Below are positions 53,151 through 64,000 of a DNA stretch of 64,000 bases, in pieces. Source of the stretch: Lonicera japonica. Taxonomy: Eukaryota; Streptophyta; Magnoliopsida; Dipsacales; Caprifoliaceae. The translations under genes and the position numbers were made by a program. Below the pieces are notes generated by a model. That model made no database searches, was not told the origin of the DNA, and saw nothing but the letters and a program-made list of their open reading frames with translations. Positions within the stretch are counted from its first letter, which is position 1. Every line of letters begins with the position of its first letter. Location of the stretch: assembly GCA_021464415.1 (NCBI GenBank), contig CM038471.1, forward strand, positions 33,639,234-33,703,233, given 5' to 3'.

Positions 53151-54096
53151 TATATAATTTTACGTAATGGGTATGTCTAATATTTTTACATAATTTAGAC
53201 TACTGGAAGCATGGCTGAAAAGATGGGTATATGCTATTCAGATTTTTGATATTCAATCACTGTCTTAATTTTAAAATGGGTATGTATACAATGATTTATA
53301 ACATATTTTTAGTTTTATCATAATATAATTGATTATTAATTACGTGATATACAAACATTGATTATTAAATTTCACAATTATTATACTCATCTTCATATTA
53401 AAAAATAAAATAAAATCAACATCATTTTAATAATCATTTTTCAAACTGCATAAGTTTATTCAAAATAACATTATTAATGTACATTTAATTTCATGCACAA
53501 AAATGTTCTCTTACGGGAAATTCTCTTACACTAAAATTCTTATCACTTGAATCATACCAAGATTAATAAATTCAAATAAAAATTGAATAGCTTAAATTAA
53601 ACTTAGAATCCAATTTTAATTTTGTAACTGAAATGACTCATTTAATTATAATTTTTCGTACCTTTATTTGATTAGTAGGCATGTATGAGTAACTTTTACT
53701 ATCAATATCAAATATTTATTAATATTTAGTTATATTAAATTCAATAAAAGTTTCAATTGCTCCAAATTATTTATATTTTTCTTATTATAAATGGTAGAAA
53801 TTAATTTTCTAATTGTAGGAATTTTAATTTTTAATACCTTTTTATTTTTAAAAGACAAATAGAAAGGACATTATGTCGTATATACATTTAAGTAATGATA
53901 TTTGCAATATTATTTTGTTTGAAAGAAAATATAATTAATTGTGAAAAAGGATAAATAAATAAATAAATAATAAATAAGTTAATGGTTAGTGATAAAGACA
54001 TATATAATATTAAATTTATTATTCTTTTTAAAATAGATTAATAAAAGTTTTTGTTCTCTAGAAACTAATTCAAAATTTTAAATATTGTGTAATCCA
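53151..54096. other. AT-rich spacer without recognised gene
   Basis: No supported coding region or structured repeat beyond short A/T runs. Confidence 0.5.
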
Positions 54097-54992
54097 AGGG
54101 TGCGTTTAGCACGCCGATGCGTTCAACGCATCAGATAAGGAGGTAACATATGATAGGATAAATGCAGGATAAGATAAGAGTTGAGATTAGTTAGATAGAA
54201 ATTATGTGAGATAGGATAAGAAATAAATTAGTTGGATAAGGATTAAGCAAGATATGACATAATAAGGATTAGTCGGATAAAAATTTAATAAACTTTGCAT
54301 TTGATGGAGTCCCACATTACAAGTCTAGATATTATATAACGTAACTCGCTTTTGTTTTAAAAATACACGCAATTTTAATTATTATCCACAATTTGTTTTT
54401 ACTAATGCGATTAATCTATTTATAAATAGGTTTCGTAAAAACATATTCTAGGAGAAAAGTTCTATATTACATACAATATTTACAAATTATGCATTAAGTA
54501 CAGTTTCAAATTCTGATTAATTTTTTTTATATAAAATAAAAGTTTCTTATAAATTCCTTCATATAATAAAAGAAAAAAAATATCATATTATACAAGAAAT
54601 AAATTTTATTAGTTGACTTACTGTGATTTTGGTGGACAAAAATTTTTATTAATCAATTGGATTATCCAAAGGGCGTAAAGAAAAAGATAGGAATAAATTA
54701 ATTAGAAATTTATTTTTATATTCGTTTTGTTATACGGCAACCATGGGATAAAATAATACCACTTATAGGGTTGCTATATTTTTATCCGGTTATAATAGGA
54801 TAAAAGGATAATTAATCCTAAGTACAATCCTATCCCGTGTTGCACCAAATACGAGATAGGATAAAGATATCCTATTCACTATTGTACCAAACATAGGACA
54901 AAATTTGTTTATCCTATCATTTTTGACAACAAATACTAGATATGATTAATTAATCCAATTATATCTCTAATCCCACGCGACAACCACACCCT
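54097..54992 (+). mobile_element. MITE-like element with GGGTG-type ends
   Basis: Left end AGGGTGCGTTTAGCACGC and inverted right end AGGGTGTGGTTGTCGCG. The interior is rich in GGATAGGATAA words on the left and their complement TTATCCTATC on the right. No coding sequence. The ends suggest hAT-type. I could not find a matching target duplication. Confidence 0.55.
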
Positions 54993-56969
54993 AAATGTAA
55001 ACTTACGCAATTATTCTCTTGGCATATGCATATCCTATATGTGATAATTAATTTTTGAATTTTAATGATCCAATAAATACTAATGGACATATATAAATGG
55101 ATCATGTCGAGATTAACATTATTTATAAGGAGGCAATAGTCGAGTTTATGGTTTTACCAAATTCGAACTTGATATATCTAAAAATATGATTACATGAAAC
55201 TAAACTTGACTAAAAACATATTTATTTTTAGAAAGTAAAATTAAAACATACCTTGTTTACTATACCATACGTATAAATCTGAACTCATTTTTTCCCTCAT
55301 CGCATGTTGTAATTATATTGTATCACAGAGGTATCTAAAGAAAAATGTTATATTACAGTAAAGCCGAGTCAAATGTTCAAATTTATGTGAACTCAAACTT
55401 AAACCATTTGAACTCCTATTTTTCTTGATTATGAAAGAAAAAAATAAAGAGTTCTCCCTATATTAGGATTTGCTTAGTCGAAAACCCATCAAATCTGGTA
55501 TTTTTCGATCTCTAATTGTAATGGAAGTCCAATTACACAAACTTAATTTATTTTATAACTATTTGAATTATGGGCATACAATTATATTTTTAAATTTTGG
55601 TTAAGACTAAAAATTAAAATTAATGCCATAGTGAAAAAATTTAACTCTTCTTGCTCTCAAATTTAGGGGGTTGTATTCAATTCAAATTTTAAAAGATTCT
55701 AACTGACTTTTTAAAATCCGAGGATTCTGTTAAATTCCTGAATTATTTTAAATCCTTATACAATCTAACATATTTTAATGCATGAATTCTTTTGGATTTA
55801 TGCAGATTTTTATAATTTCATAAAAAAATAAATTAAAAGACAAATAATAAAATAATTTAATTACAAGTTTAAAGTAACATTATCAAAAATGTAAAGATAA
55901 TTAACAACATACATTATAAAAATCCATACTGCTCCATTCAAACATCATTATGATTATCATTATTTCCTGGTTTTTGTTCACGATTAATTTTCTATATTTG
56001 TGCACCATTAAATTCTATTTATGTATATAATCCTTGCTATGGTATTATGATTATTATTTCTGCTGATTTGTCACCTGATATACATGTTATTTATTCGCAA
56101 TATTATATCACACATCTTTTATTGCTTCTGTCAGCTATAACTCATGGTTACTGGGATGATACCCAATTATTCCAATTATTAATTTTTGGCAAAAATAATT
56201 TATCTCTGTTTGGGGGTGTTCTTGTTTAAATACTGAGGACAGTGTTTCGATTTGTTTGGGGATGGAAAAGTTTTCAAAAATGCAAATCCATTTTTTGAAA
56301 AAATAACAATAGAATAATTTCGATTTAGTACCTAATCTATGATATAAATGAATTTACCGATGACCCACCTTATGAATGCTTAGAATTCTTATTGTCTAAC
56401 TCTATGTTTAGTTTGTTACTCGAATATATAGAAATCTAAACATTGCACTATGAGCTCTATTCTAAATATTTTTCTACTGCACAATAGTCGTCTAGTGTAA
56501 TGTAAATTGAAAAGTAATCGAGTTTCTAAGGAGCTAGAGAAATAACAGTGGAGACTTAATAACCCTGTGAGATTTTGAGCCTTTCATCATTTGTAGAGGG
56601 TATATACGCAAACTCGGAGTCACAAGATGACTCAAGTATTCTTCATACCGTATGAAGTCGTTGAAGAGTCTCATTATTCTTTTTCATATTTTGATTAATT
56701 ACTAAGAATGAAATCTCTTTCGAGTTAAGAGAAACATAGGCCTTGTAATTTATTTGAGACGTGATCATCATGCTGACCCATAGAGAGGATAATAGGCCTT
56801 CTTTCTTTTCCCCAATAAGCCTTCAACAAATATATATATATATATATATATATCTATAATTATCGCTAGTGGCTCAAAGATATATTTCTATAATTATCTC
56901 TAGTGGCCCTTTGAGCCTATAAAAAATAACCTTATCTTTGTTTACCCATATTCCCAAAACCCCAATTAT
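54993..56969. other. AT-rich spacer
   Basis: No supported gene. A possible MITE left end (GGGGGTTGTATTCAATTC) lies near 55666 without a visible partner. An AT microsatellite is at 56828-56852. Confidence 0.45.
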
Positions 56970-56970
56970 G

Positions 56971-57838
56971 TTACAAAAAAGAAGGGAACATCCTGCACAT
57001 TAGCACCTTTTCATTGCGCCAGTAGGCCATCACCTGCTTGTAATGCCTTACATGATCGGCCGGGTCATAAATGTTGAACTTCAGCTGCCAAAACTTTTTC
57101 AATAGAATTGCGTTCTGTATCCTAGTTGTGAAGGGTGATCTGTAATCTTCACCCAAGGCCTTTCTCGCCATTTCGGTCATGGTTTTGCCATCTTCCCTTT
57201 TATCGGCAATTGCCGAGTAAATCATCTTTTGAAGATCCAGCTTAGCCCAGTTTTTCGGCCGGTGTTCTACTTTCTCTGTTCAATCATTTCTGTCCGCCCA
57301 TTGATCCCCCTCAAGCCTTCCTAGTTGTTCGAGGCGTTCTACCCTTGGGGTTATTCGGATAGATCTATCCCCCAGGCGATCGAAAATACTGGGTCGACTA
57401 GATGAAACTGGTCCTGGGGGGAGTGTTCGGAACCCAAAGTCCTTCGGCCTCGTCTCTCCGACCAACCTCGCCTTGCCTTTGCCATGGTAAGCAGAGTTTA
57501 CCTCATCATCAAGTTATTCTTCTTTGGTTTAGGAGACATTTGTTCTAGCTGGGACAGCCATCTTAGAGGGCTCCCGAGTAGTGTTCATTGCGATTTGCCC
57601 TTAAGCATATTAAACATAAATTCATTTTCATGTTCTAATTGGGCTATTCGCTGTTGCTCAGTTAAAGCAACGTCTATTTTTCAGCGTAGTTAAGGTCGTA
57701 GGGCAGAGAGGAATGTGTATGGGATTGGTTTGTTTGCCTGGGTCCGTCAATATTGCAAGCCATGGCTCTACTTATGGTTGGTACTAAAATGTTTGGGTCA
57801 ATAAGAGGGATTATATCTGGACTATTGTGGTCGCCCAT
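56971..57838 (-). pseudogene. Gag fragment of another gypsy element (element 4)
   Basis: From the LTR side: MGDHNSPDIIPLIDPNILV, then a coiled-coil-like stretch (LTEQQRIAQLEHENEFMF) in a later frame, then open pieces at 57280-57465 and 56971-57225. The last contains YDPADHVRHYKQVMAYWRNE and KVLMCRMFPS, typical of the start of Retrotrans_gag. Several stops and frameshifts separate the pieces. Homology ends near 56971. It differs from the gag of elements 1-3. Confidence 0.7.
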
Positions 57839-58002
57839 TTGGTGACTCTTAGTTTAAACCATTTTTGAAAGTTCTAGGGCAAATATTGCTTAAATAATCA
57901 CACAAAGCAGAGAACTATTAAAGATGCAAGAAATACTGTGAAATGAACTGTAGTGAGAGAAAGTGAATCTAGTTACCGAAAAGTGACCTTCATGTTGCGA
58001 AT

Positions 58003-58020
58003 TTCCACAGACGGCACCAA
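58003..58020 (-). other. Element 4 primer binding site
   Basis: The minus strand reads TTGGTGCCGTCTGTGGAA, one base from the LTR end. It resembles the TTGGCGCCGTCTGTGGGGA sites of many plant gypsy elements, with decay. Confidence 0.6.
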
Positions 58021-58021
58021 T

Positions 58022-58793
58022 TGTGGGTGGCGTAAATCTGACCGAGCCCAAAATGAATTTATAGACGAGGGAATCGGCCCAAAGCTGGTAGAATCGGTAA
58101 TAGAAACTAAAAGGTGGCGGATGAACAATAAATTTGCAAAATGGATGAGACTGAGTTTTTTAGGTGGTGTGGGTAGGTTTCCCTGGTGGCTATTATTCTC
58201 AGTCCAACGGTACGTCCTCCCTTTGTTTGTGCGTTGGTGTTTCTTTCTTTACTCAAAAGTTTATTACATGGATCATTCTCCAAGGTCTCTTGTATGAAGA
58301 TGTTTTTCTATCAAAGGAAGATCTCTTTCCTACTTTGGTACCACCCCTTTCTATTTATATTCATAGAATTTAGGGTTATAATGCTCATCTAGGTTAAGAA
58401 TTAAATGACTAAAAAGGGCCTTACTTGATCAGCAATCATCTCTCTCATCACGTGTGGCGTGTGTTCTTATCCATAGAGAAAAAGGGTGCTTTACAGGTGT
58501 AAGAGTTCTATTCGCCAGAATGCCCATATTAGCAACTAACACTAGTAGTACCTTCCATACATGTGTCACATCTCCATTCGACAACGCACCTATCTCGGCG
58601 CTACTGTTCTCTACTGAGCTCGAGGCTGTGCTCGGCTGGGGAATCGTGTGCGGTCAGCAGTCTCAAACTGATTATCCTAGGCCTGTTGGTTGTGCTTCGC
58701 CTTTTCATCTGTGGACTGACTCCTTTGGGCCTGGGCTTGGGTCTAAGTACTCGGCCCAAGTGGACGTTCTGAAATTATGCTCCCACATTAACA
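58022..58793 (-). mobile_element. Element 4 5' LTR
   Basis: About 772 bp on the minus strand from TGTTAATGTGGGAGC (58793) to CGCCACCCACA (58022), followed by the primer site. A TATA-like TATAAATAG lies at about 58360-58350 on that strand. The right boundary rests on the TG end only, since no second LTR is present. Confidence 0.6.
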
Positions 58794-60202
58794 TTATCCT
58801 TCCATTTAGTGAAATAAAAAATAAAATATCATATCATATAATTCAATGAAATTTATGTTTTCCCAAACAATAATAATAAAAAAAGACTAGTACTATTATG
58901 TTAACAAGTCAGAGAAAACTTTTGCACGTGCAATTAGTAAAACTTTAACTTTGAACATCTATGTTTTCTTTTGAAATATTTTTTGACATATTAATGGTAA
59001 TTATTAAAAATACATGAACATGAGCCTTCAATTAAGTTCTTTTGAGTATTTTTTTTAAATGTCTTTTATATATTATCAATTACTAACATTCTACGGAGAA
59101 TACAAAAATATATTATGCAGTTAATTAATTATTCAAGAAATAGACCTAATATTATGCATTTAATTAAGAAATGAACCTAATATTGAGCAATCACTATCAA
59201 TTCTTCAATTAATCTAACATAGACCTAATATTATGCGATTAATCAATAATAGAACTAATATTAGGCAATTAATCAAGAAATAAACCTAATATTAGGAAAT
59301 AGACCTAATATTAATAAATAAATACACCTAATATTAATAATGAAATACACCTAATTCTAAGAAATATCAAAAAATAGACTCAACGGTATGTGGAAGATAC
59401 AAGTGCAAAGTGTAGAGCAAAATAAAAAAGTAGAAGAAGAGGAAAAAGGCTCTAAAGAATGAAATGAAATATGTGGGAGGATTTAACTAAAATTTGAAGT
59501 TCTAAATAGCCCCTAAAGTTTAAACTCGGGTATATAACTAAAATCATATGGCATCTTTTTGGGATCACATTACATTTAAGACACCCTGAAATAAAGTTCT
59601 GCATATAGATCGCTATATATTTTTTATTTTTTTAAAAATACCCCATATGTAATTTAAAAAATTGATAACCAAACAGGGTCAATCGCCCCCTCCCCCCACC
59701 CACCTTTTCCCCTACTCGTACCGCCCCTGTCAATATATTAAGTCATAATATTTTTGAATAATTGTTGGTAAATTTATTTTTACTTTACAAAATAAATAGA
59801 ATATTGACTATAAATCATCTGATTATTTATACATGCTATCACATTTTTATACTTCCATTTAAATTAATTTTGTGGAAAACTAAAAAATAATTTTTAATTA
59901 ATCTTTATTTTGCTAACTATTAGTTAAAAAATGATGGTAAATTATTTTTTCTTCTTTTACAAAAAAAGGCTTGAAAAATGCAACAACAAAAAAAAAGTCC
60001 GTATCAAATTGAAATATTTTAAGATGGAAAAGTTCAAAATGATGTACAAAAGGATCGGTGTAAATTTTATTCTCTGGATTTGTTTATACAAACGATGATT
60101 AAAAGATACAACTTTTTTTATATATAATTCTACAACTATCACAATAAAATGTATAAACGGGTGGAATACAACTACCACATAAGGTAGACACAACATTTGT
60201 TA
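58794..60202. other. AT-rich spacer with a loose tandem repeat
   Basis: No gene seen. Between about 59115 and 59360 the words GACCTAATATTA and ATTAATCAAGAAAT recur irregularly. Confidence 0.5.
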
Positions 60203-60716
60203 TAATAATTATAAAAAATATATGCCAGAGACTTTTGTAATCCTCATTTTAATTTCTCGAATTCATTTTTTAAAGATTTACTATACATTAGTTTCTAATT
60301 TACCTTTGCGTGATTCGGAGTTGAGGTATATATTCGAGAGATGAGTCTAGTGCGGACGATTTTAAAAAAATCATCAAGATTTCATAATCCGTTACAGAAC
60401 TTATTCTAAGAAACATTTATAAAAAACATAACATCAATAACAAAATTAGTGATATATTTGTGTGTAACAAATTAGCAATGGAAATGGACCTCATTCATCA
60501 CAACTTATTAATAGTAGTAGACTAGTAGGGTTATGGTTTTGGTTTATTGCTTACCAGTACATTACACCTCCTAGCTAGCTCCTACCACCTCCTTCCCCTT
60601 TCAATTAATCTCTAATTCAATTTTCAAACTAATACCCCATGCCCCATTACTTATTATCCACTTGCCTCTTATATATAAACAGTGACACGTATATTAAATT
60701 AAATTATTTGATTTAT

Positions 60717-60822
60717 TAGATTGAATGATGTGTCAGAAAATACAGTAGTCGATAGGTGTTTCAAGCAGATTCTATATATTGATAAATGAACTTTCTGACA
60801 TGTCATGTGATCTAATAACTCA
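60717..60822. repeat. Inverted repeat, counterpart of 12131-12228
   Basis: Outer arms start TAGATTGAATG and end GTGATCTA. Inner parts TGTCAGAAA and TTTCTGACA pair perfectly. Confidence 0.5.
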
Positions 60823-60856
60823 GTTATTTAATATTCTACACCTTTCATTATTCCTT

Positions 60857-60861
<5 letters not shown>

Positions 60862-60888
<27 letters not shown>
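60862..60888. repeat. (AT)n microsatellite
   Basis: About 13 AT units, longer than the counterpart in copy 1. Confidence 0.9.
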
Positions 60889-61914
60889 CTATATAATAAC
60901 TATCTTCGATATTTACAATCTTCCCTCCCTCCTAATTCAATATTTACTTAAACTACACTGACGATATATACATACACATATGGAAATATTCTCTTAAGAG
61001 AATCTTTTACTTTAATTAAGAACAATAAGGATTGTCTATTTAGAGGGGTAAATGAATGAATTTTTTCATGAAATTTGGTAAAGACGATCCTTGTAATGAG
61101 TAGTTTTTTATAAAAATGTTGCTGGAGTAATTGGATTTTAAGGAGAAATTTAAATAGCTTGTTTGGTTAGGTTTATATAGCGAAAAAAATATTTTGGTAC
61201 TTATGCACTTTGAACTTTCTTAACCAGCTGCTATTTAATATTTTTTCAAAACATTTTTTTTAAAATAATAATCGCACACTCATTGCATGTCAAGCAAAAC
61301 AATGCGCTTTGAGAAATAATCCTAAAGCACACAATTTTTTTTTTTTACAAAAGGTTACTCTACAAACAGATTTGTTATTAATCTGGACCCCATCACTAAT
61401 TACATCACTTTACTTAAATTAGTATAAAGTATATTTGTGGAATAATTTTTTGTGAACTTTTTTATGTGTTTAGTATTTTTCGTGTGGAGAAATCTTAAAA
61501 TATAAAGTATTAAGTGGCGAAAATTGAAAAGGTACATAACATCTGAAACATGAATAAAGTACATACCAAACTTACTCAAAAGTACTTCCTAAAATAATTA
61601 TTATACAATTTATTTAATGGACGGAAGACGCATCTGATTTCTTATTACCTCTTTTTTTCATTTTGACGTATTTATTCTTTCTTAATAATGTTATCGCTGT
61701 TTTATATTTTAAAAAAAATTAATTAAAAGTTAAAACCAAACCTACCTCTACACAAGTGACATTCTCGCAATTATCCAAACTTCCGAGCCCAAATCCTCTC
61801 TCACCACCTATATCAACCCCTCGCAAACTCCACACCAAAATCACGCACTCAAAAAACCAACACACTTCTCCTTCTCTCAGGCATTTCATCAAACACCTTT
61901 TAAAAAACAAGAAA

Positions 61915-62406
61915 ATGTCACTAGTCACCGACGAAATCAGAGCCTCAGCCTCAGAAATCTACCACGGAAAAGACATATGCGACGAGAAAACGAAGTTACT
62001 GTTGAAAGAAGTGGGTTTACCCAATGGCATACTACCCTTAAAAGACATTGAAGAGGTAGGTTACGTTGAAAAAACCGGGTTCATTTGGCTTAAACAGAAG
62101 AAGAAAATCCAGCACAAGTTCGAAAAAATTGGACGAGAGGCCACGTACGGGACCGAGGTGACCGCGGTTGTGGAGAAGAACAAGATCAAGAAGGTAACGG
62201 GAGTGAAGACTAAGGAGATGATGATGTGGGTTTCTTTGAGTGAGATTTTCGTCGATGACCCGCCTACCGGAAAGCTCACAATCAAGTCTCCGACGGGGCT
62301 GTTTCGGACTTTTCCAGTCTCGGCGTTTGAGTTTGAGGAGAACGTTAGGAATGGGAATGGCGTTGGTGTCAGTGGAGGAAAGAAGATTGCAGTGAAGGAG
62401 GTTTAG
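61915..62406 (+). CDS. DUF538 protein, SVB-like (copy 2)
   Basis: 163 codons, the same length as copy 1 and about 85% identical. It covers the same DUF538 landmarks (MSLVTDEIRA, LPNGILPLKDIEEVGYVEKTGF, GVKTKEMMMWVSL). An open frame extends 53 codons further upstream, but I chose this ATG. The extension falls in the C/A-rich leader after the TATA box (61809-61816), and copy 1 starts at the matching ATG. Most differences cluster in the last 25 residues. The frame is intact. Expected role as for copy 1. The pair arose by local duplication and may have diverged in expression, since the upstream ACGTGTC motif of copy 1 is GCATGTC here. Confidence 0.93.
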   Translation: MSLVTDEIRASASEIYHGKDICDEKTKLLLKEVGLPNGILPLKDIEEVGYVEKTGFIWLKQKKKIQHKFEKIGREATYGTEVTAVVEKNKIKKVTGVKTKEMMMWVSLSEIFVDDPPTGKLTIKSPTGLFRTFPVSAFEFEENVRNGNGVGVSGGKKIAVKEV

Positions 62407-62677
62407 GAATTTTAGCGGATATTCTTTCTCACGTATATTATATAGGTTGTATCTTCAAGAAAATATAACTCATATAACGCACATATTAAAAAAATAACAT
62501 TACGTGATAAGAAAAATATTTTCCTATTGAATATATATGTGTGAAATTCAAGGAAGGGGATTATCTTTGATAATCTTGTAATGTTTAATTTGATGCTACA
62601 ATTGGAATTAAGTATTTTGTTGTTATAACATAATTAAATTAATGATAATAAAAGTAAGAGTTATTCCAAAAGTGTTT

Positions 62678-63169
62678 AGAGCATCTCCGGTGTAAACTTA
62701 TGTTTTGTGTAAAATTTATAAATTTTGTAAAATGGAAGTGCTCCAGCAGTATTCTAAAAATCAATTTTGTGTAAAATGAATTGTAAAATACACACCCATT
62801 TACATTGCAGCGTCACCTTAATTTCTCTCCTCAATTTTCTTTATAAAACTTTCAAATATTATAACTTTTAAAATAAAATATGGATTATAATAAAAATTAT
62901 ATTTTGGAAATCTATTAATCAAAACATATAAAACAAGATCTATTGTTATTGTAAAATAATGTTTTAAAAAATTAAAGAAAAAATTATGAAAAATAATATA
63001 AACTGGCATATAACAAATGGTGGTTTCTTAATTATTAGTTTTGTCAAATTTTACACAAGAGTTTGCAAAAATACCATTAGAATAAAAAAAAGATTTAAAA
63101 TTTTGAGTAAAAGTAAATTGACACATAGAATTTACGCATTATATTTTACACAACAGTTGGAGACACTCT
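62678..63169 (+). mobile_element. MITE, full-length copy of the 10680/14950 family
   Basis: 492 bp with ends AGAGCATCTCC and inverted AGAGTGTCTCC, followed inward by GTGTAAAATTT-type sequence on both sides. Shares its interior with 10680-11128. No coding capacity. The target duplication is not obvious. Confidence 0.65.
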
Positions 63170-63505
63170 TAACGTAATTAATATTCGTTGGGGTTAATAT
63201 TCCACCTAATAGTTTAATTTTTCGTAGGAAAGATGCATATTTCAATTCAAAATCAGTTGATAAAAAGCTATAAGAATATATATATTTTTCAACTATACTT
63301 ATGTTAGTGGACTTTTTAGAAATATCTTTCAACTATACGTTTGCAAAAATATAATCATTCTGTCTCAAATTAATAATATAATTTTTTATTATAAAATTCA
63401 AAAAATTTTAGTAATAATAACAAAAAGGCTTTAAAAAAAAAAGAGTTCAGCTGAATTTTATTCTCGGCATTAAACTTCCGAGAGTCAACTTCCCGTGTCC
63501 TACAT

Positions 63506-63640
63506 TTACTTAATTTGGAAGAATTTTCTTTCATAACGAGGTGAAGAGTCCTCATCCTCATCGTCTGAGGCAGATTCAGAATCAGTTGGTTCTTCACTAC
63601 CCGGGACTTTACTTGCTTTCGTATTTGGTTTCTTCGTTGC
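63506..63640 (-). pseudogene. Exon-like acidic C-terminus of an unidentified protein
   Basis: On the minus strand a possible acceptor (ATGATTTAG) is followed by 44 codons and a stop: basic ATKKPNTKASK, then acidic DSESASDDEDEDSS, ending RKFFQIK. Acidic tails like this occur in many nuclear proteins. No family can be named. Absent from copy 1 because of the deletion there. Could be a gene end entering from the right, or a remnant. Confidence 0.3.
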
Positions 63641-63822
63641 CTAAATCATTGTCGATTTCCGTCGTAAGAGCAATGCTACACACACTTATAAATTTTATCA
63701 TATATTCTTACAAGGTGCATTACATGAATTATACCATACAACAAGGATACAACCAATTTAATGCACTTAATAAGAATAGGCGATAAGATTTGTAGATAAG
63801 AAAGGCATTTTTTCCATCGTAA

Positions 63823-63928
63823 TCATTCAAAGTGTGGTGGGTCTTCACTGCTACCATTATTGAACACGGGGTCATTGCCTTCAAAATCTGCATTTGAACG
63901 CTTTGCCGTGTTCCAACTGCGCGGGCCT
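63823..63928 (-). pseudogene. Exon-like sequence conserved between duplication copies
   Basis: After a possible acceptor (ATACTTGACAG) it reads GPRSWNTAKRSNADFEGND, then PVFNNGSSEDPPHFE and a stop. Copy 1 keeps WNT.KRS.ADFEGNDPVF with silent-type changes, suggesting past coding constraint. Upstream exons, if any, are beyond the window. The protein is not recognised. Confidence 0.4.
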
Positions 63929-64000
63929 CTGTCAAGTATATTGAATAAGTTTTACAATATATATATATACGGAAATTTTCAAGTGCAGATCGGTCTATAC

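Larger units (their letters stand above)
60203..64000 (+). repeat. Segmental duplication, copy 2 (SVB-like locus), to the window edge
   Basis: Collinear with 11430-15245 in the same orientation. It lacks the MITE and CACTA-like insert of copy 1 and the stretch matching 12515-12850. It keeps a full MITE and more 3' flank (62678-63830). The match still holds at the window edge, where repeat A/C starts (63955). Confidence 0.85.

Noticed and set aside
55666..55900. Possible MITE with TTGTATTCAATTC start
   Set aside because: Only one end could be seen, so no element is called.
58022..58849. Frames of 69-131 codons right of the element 4 primer site
   Set aside because: They lie in the LTR of a decayed element and on the opposite strand to its gag.
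61756..61914. 53-codon upstream extension of the second SVB-like gene
   Set aside because: It overlaps the TATA box and leader. The matching region of copy 1 is not in frame, and DUF538 proteins of this subgroup start at MSLVTDE-like sequence.
1..64000. tRNA, rRNA or other structural RNA genes
   Set aside because: None recognised on either strand. The only tRNA-related sequences are primer binding sites and a weak SINE fragment.

Overview
The window reads as nuclear DNA of a flowering plant, probably a dicot. It has AT-rich spacers, GT-AG introns, plant LTR retrotransposons, MITEs, and two copies of a plant-only DUF538 (SVB-like) gene. There is no sign of bacterial, viral-genome or organellar gene organisation. 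Only two ordinary host genes are clear (14166-14657 and 61915-62406). Most of the rest is nested mobile DNA.

Layout. 1-7405: 5' part of a decayed Tat-lineage Ty3/gypsy element on the minus strand (element 1), apparently inserted in older LTR debris (7406-8501). 9309-10405: a MULE-like DNA element. 11430-15245: segmental duplication copy 1 with an SVB-like gene. 15246-19529: gene-poor spacer with a hAT-type MITE. 19530-28524 and 46942-49224: an old, 5'-truncated Tat element (element 3), split by element 2. 28525-46941: an 18.4-kb Tat element (element 2) with near-identical 1.65-kb LTRs and a perfect 5-bp target duplication (ACAGC), lying inside the integrase region of element 3. 51755-53145: a Copia-type solo LTR with target duplication AATTG. 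56971-58793: LTR, primer site and broken gag of another gypsy element. 60203-64000: segmental duplication copy 2 with the second SVB-like gene.

The most interesting content is in elements 2 and 3. Between the end of pol and the 3' LTR, on the strand opposite gag-pol, each carries a two-gene cassette. The first gene has five exons and a plant mobile domain (PMD). The second is a single-exon gene resembling DUF7745. In element 2 the 12-bp palindrome TGTCGCGCGACA is clustered just upstream of three TATA boxes: the LTR promoter (9 sites), the PMD gene promoter (3 sites) and the DUF7745 gene promoter (3 sites). In the older element 3 both antisense genes are pseudogenes and most palindromes have decayed, often by CpG-type changes. 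One hypothesis is that an element-encoded or host factor reads this CpG-rich palindrome and co-regulates the sense and antisense transcription units of the element.

All coordinates of decayed elements come from reading by eye and from comparing copies within the window. No database search was run, and lineage and domain names rest on recognised motifs.
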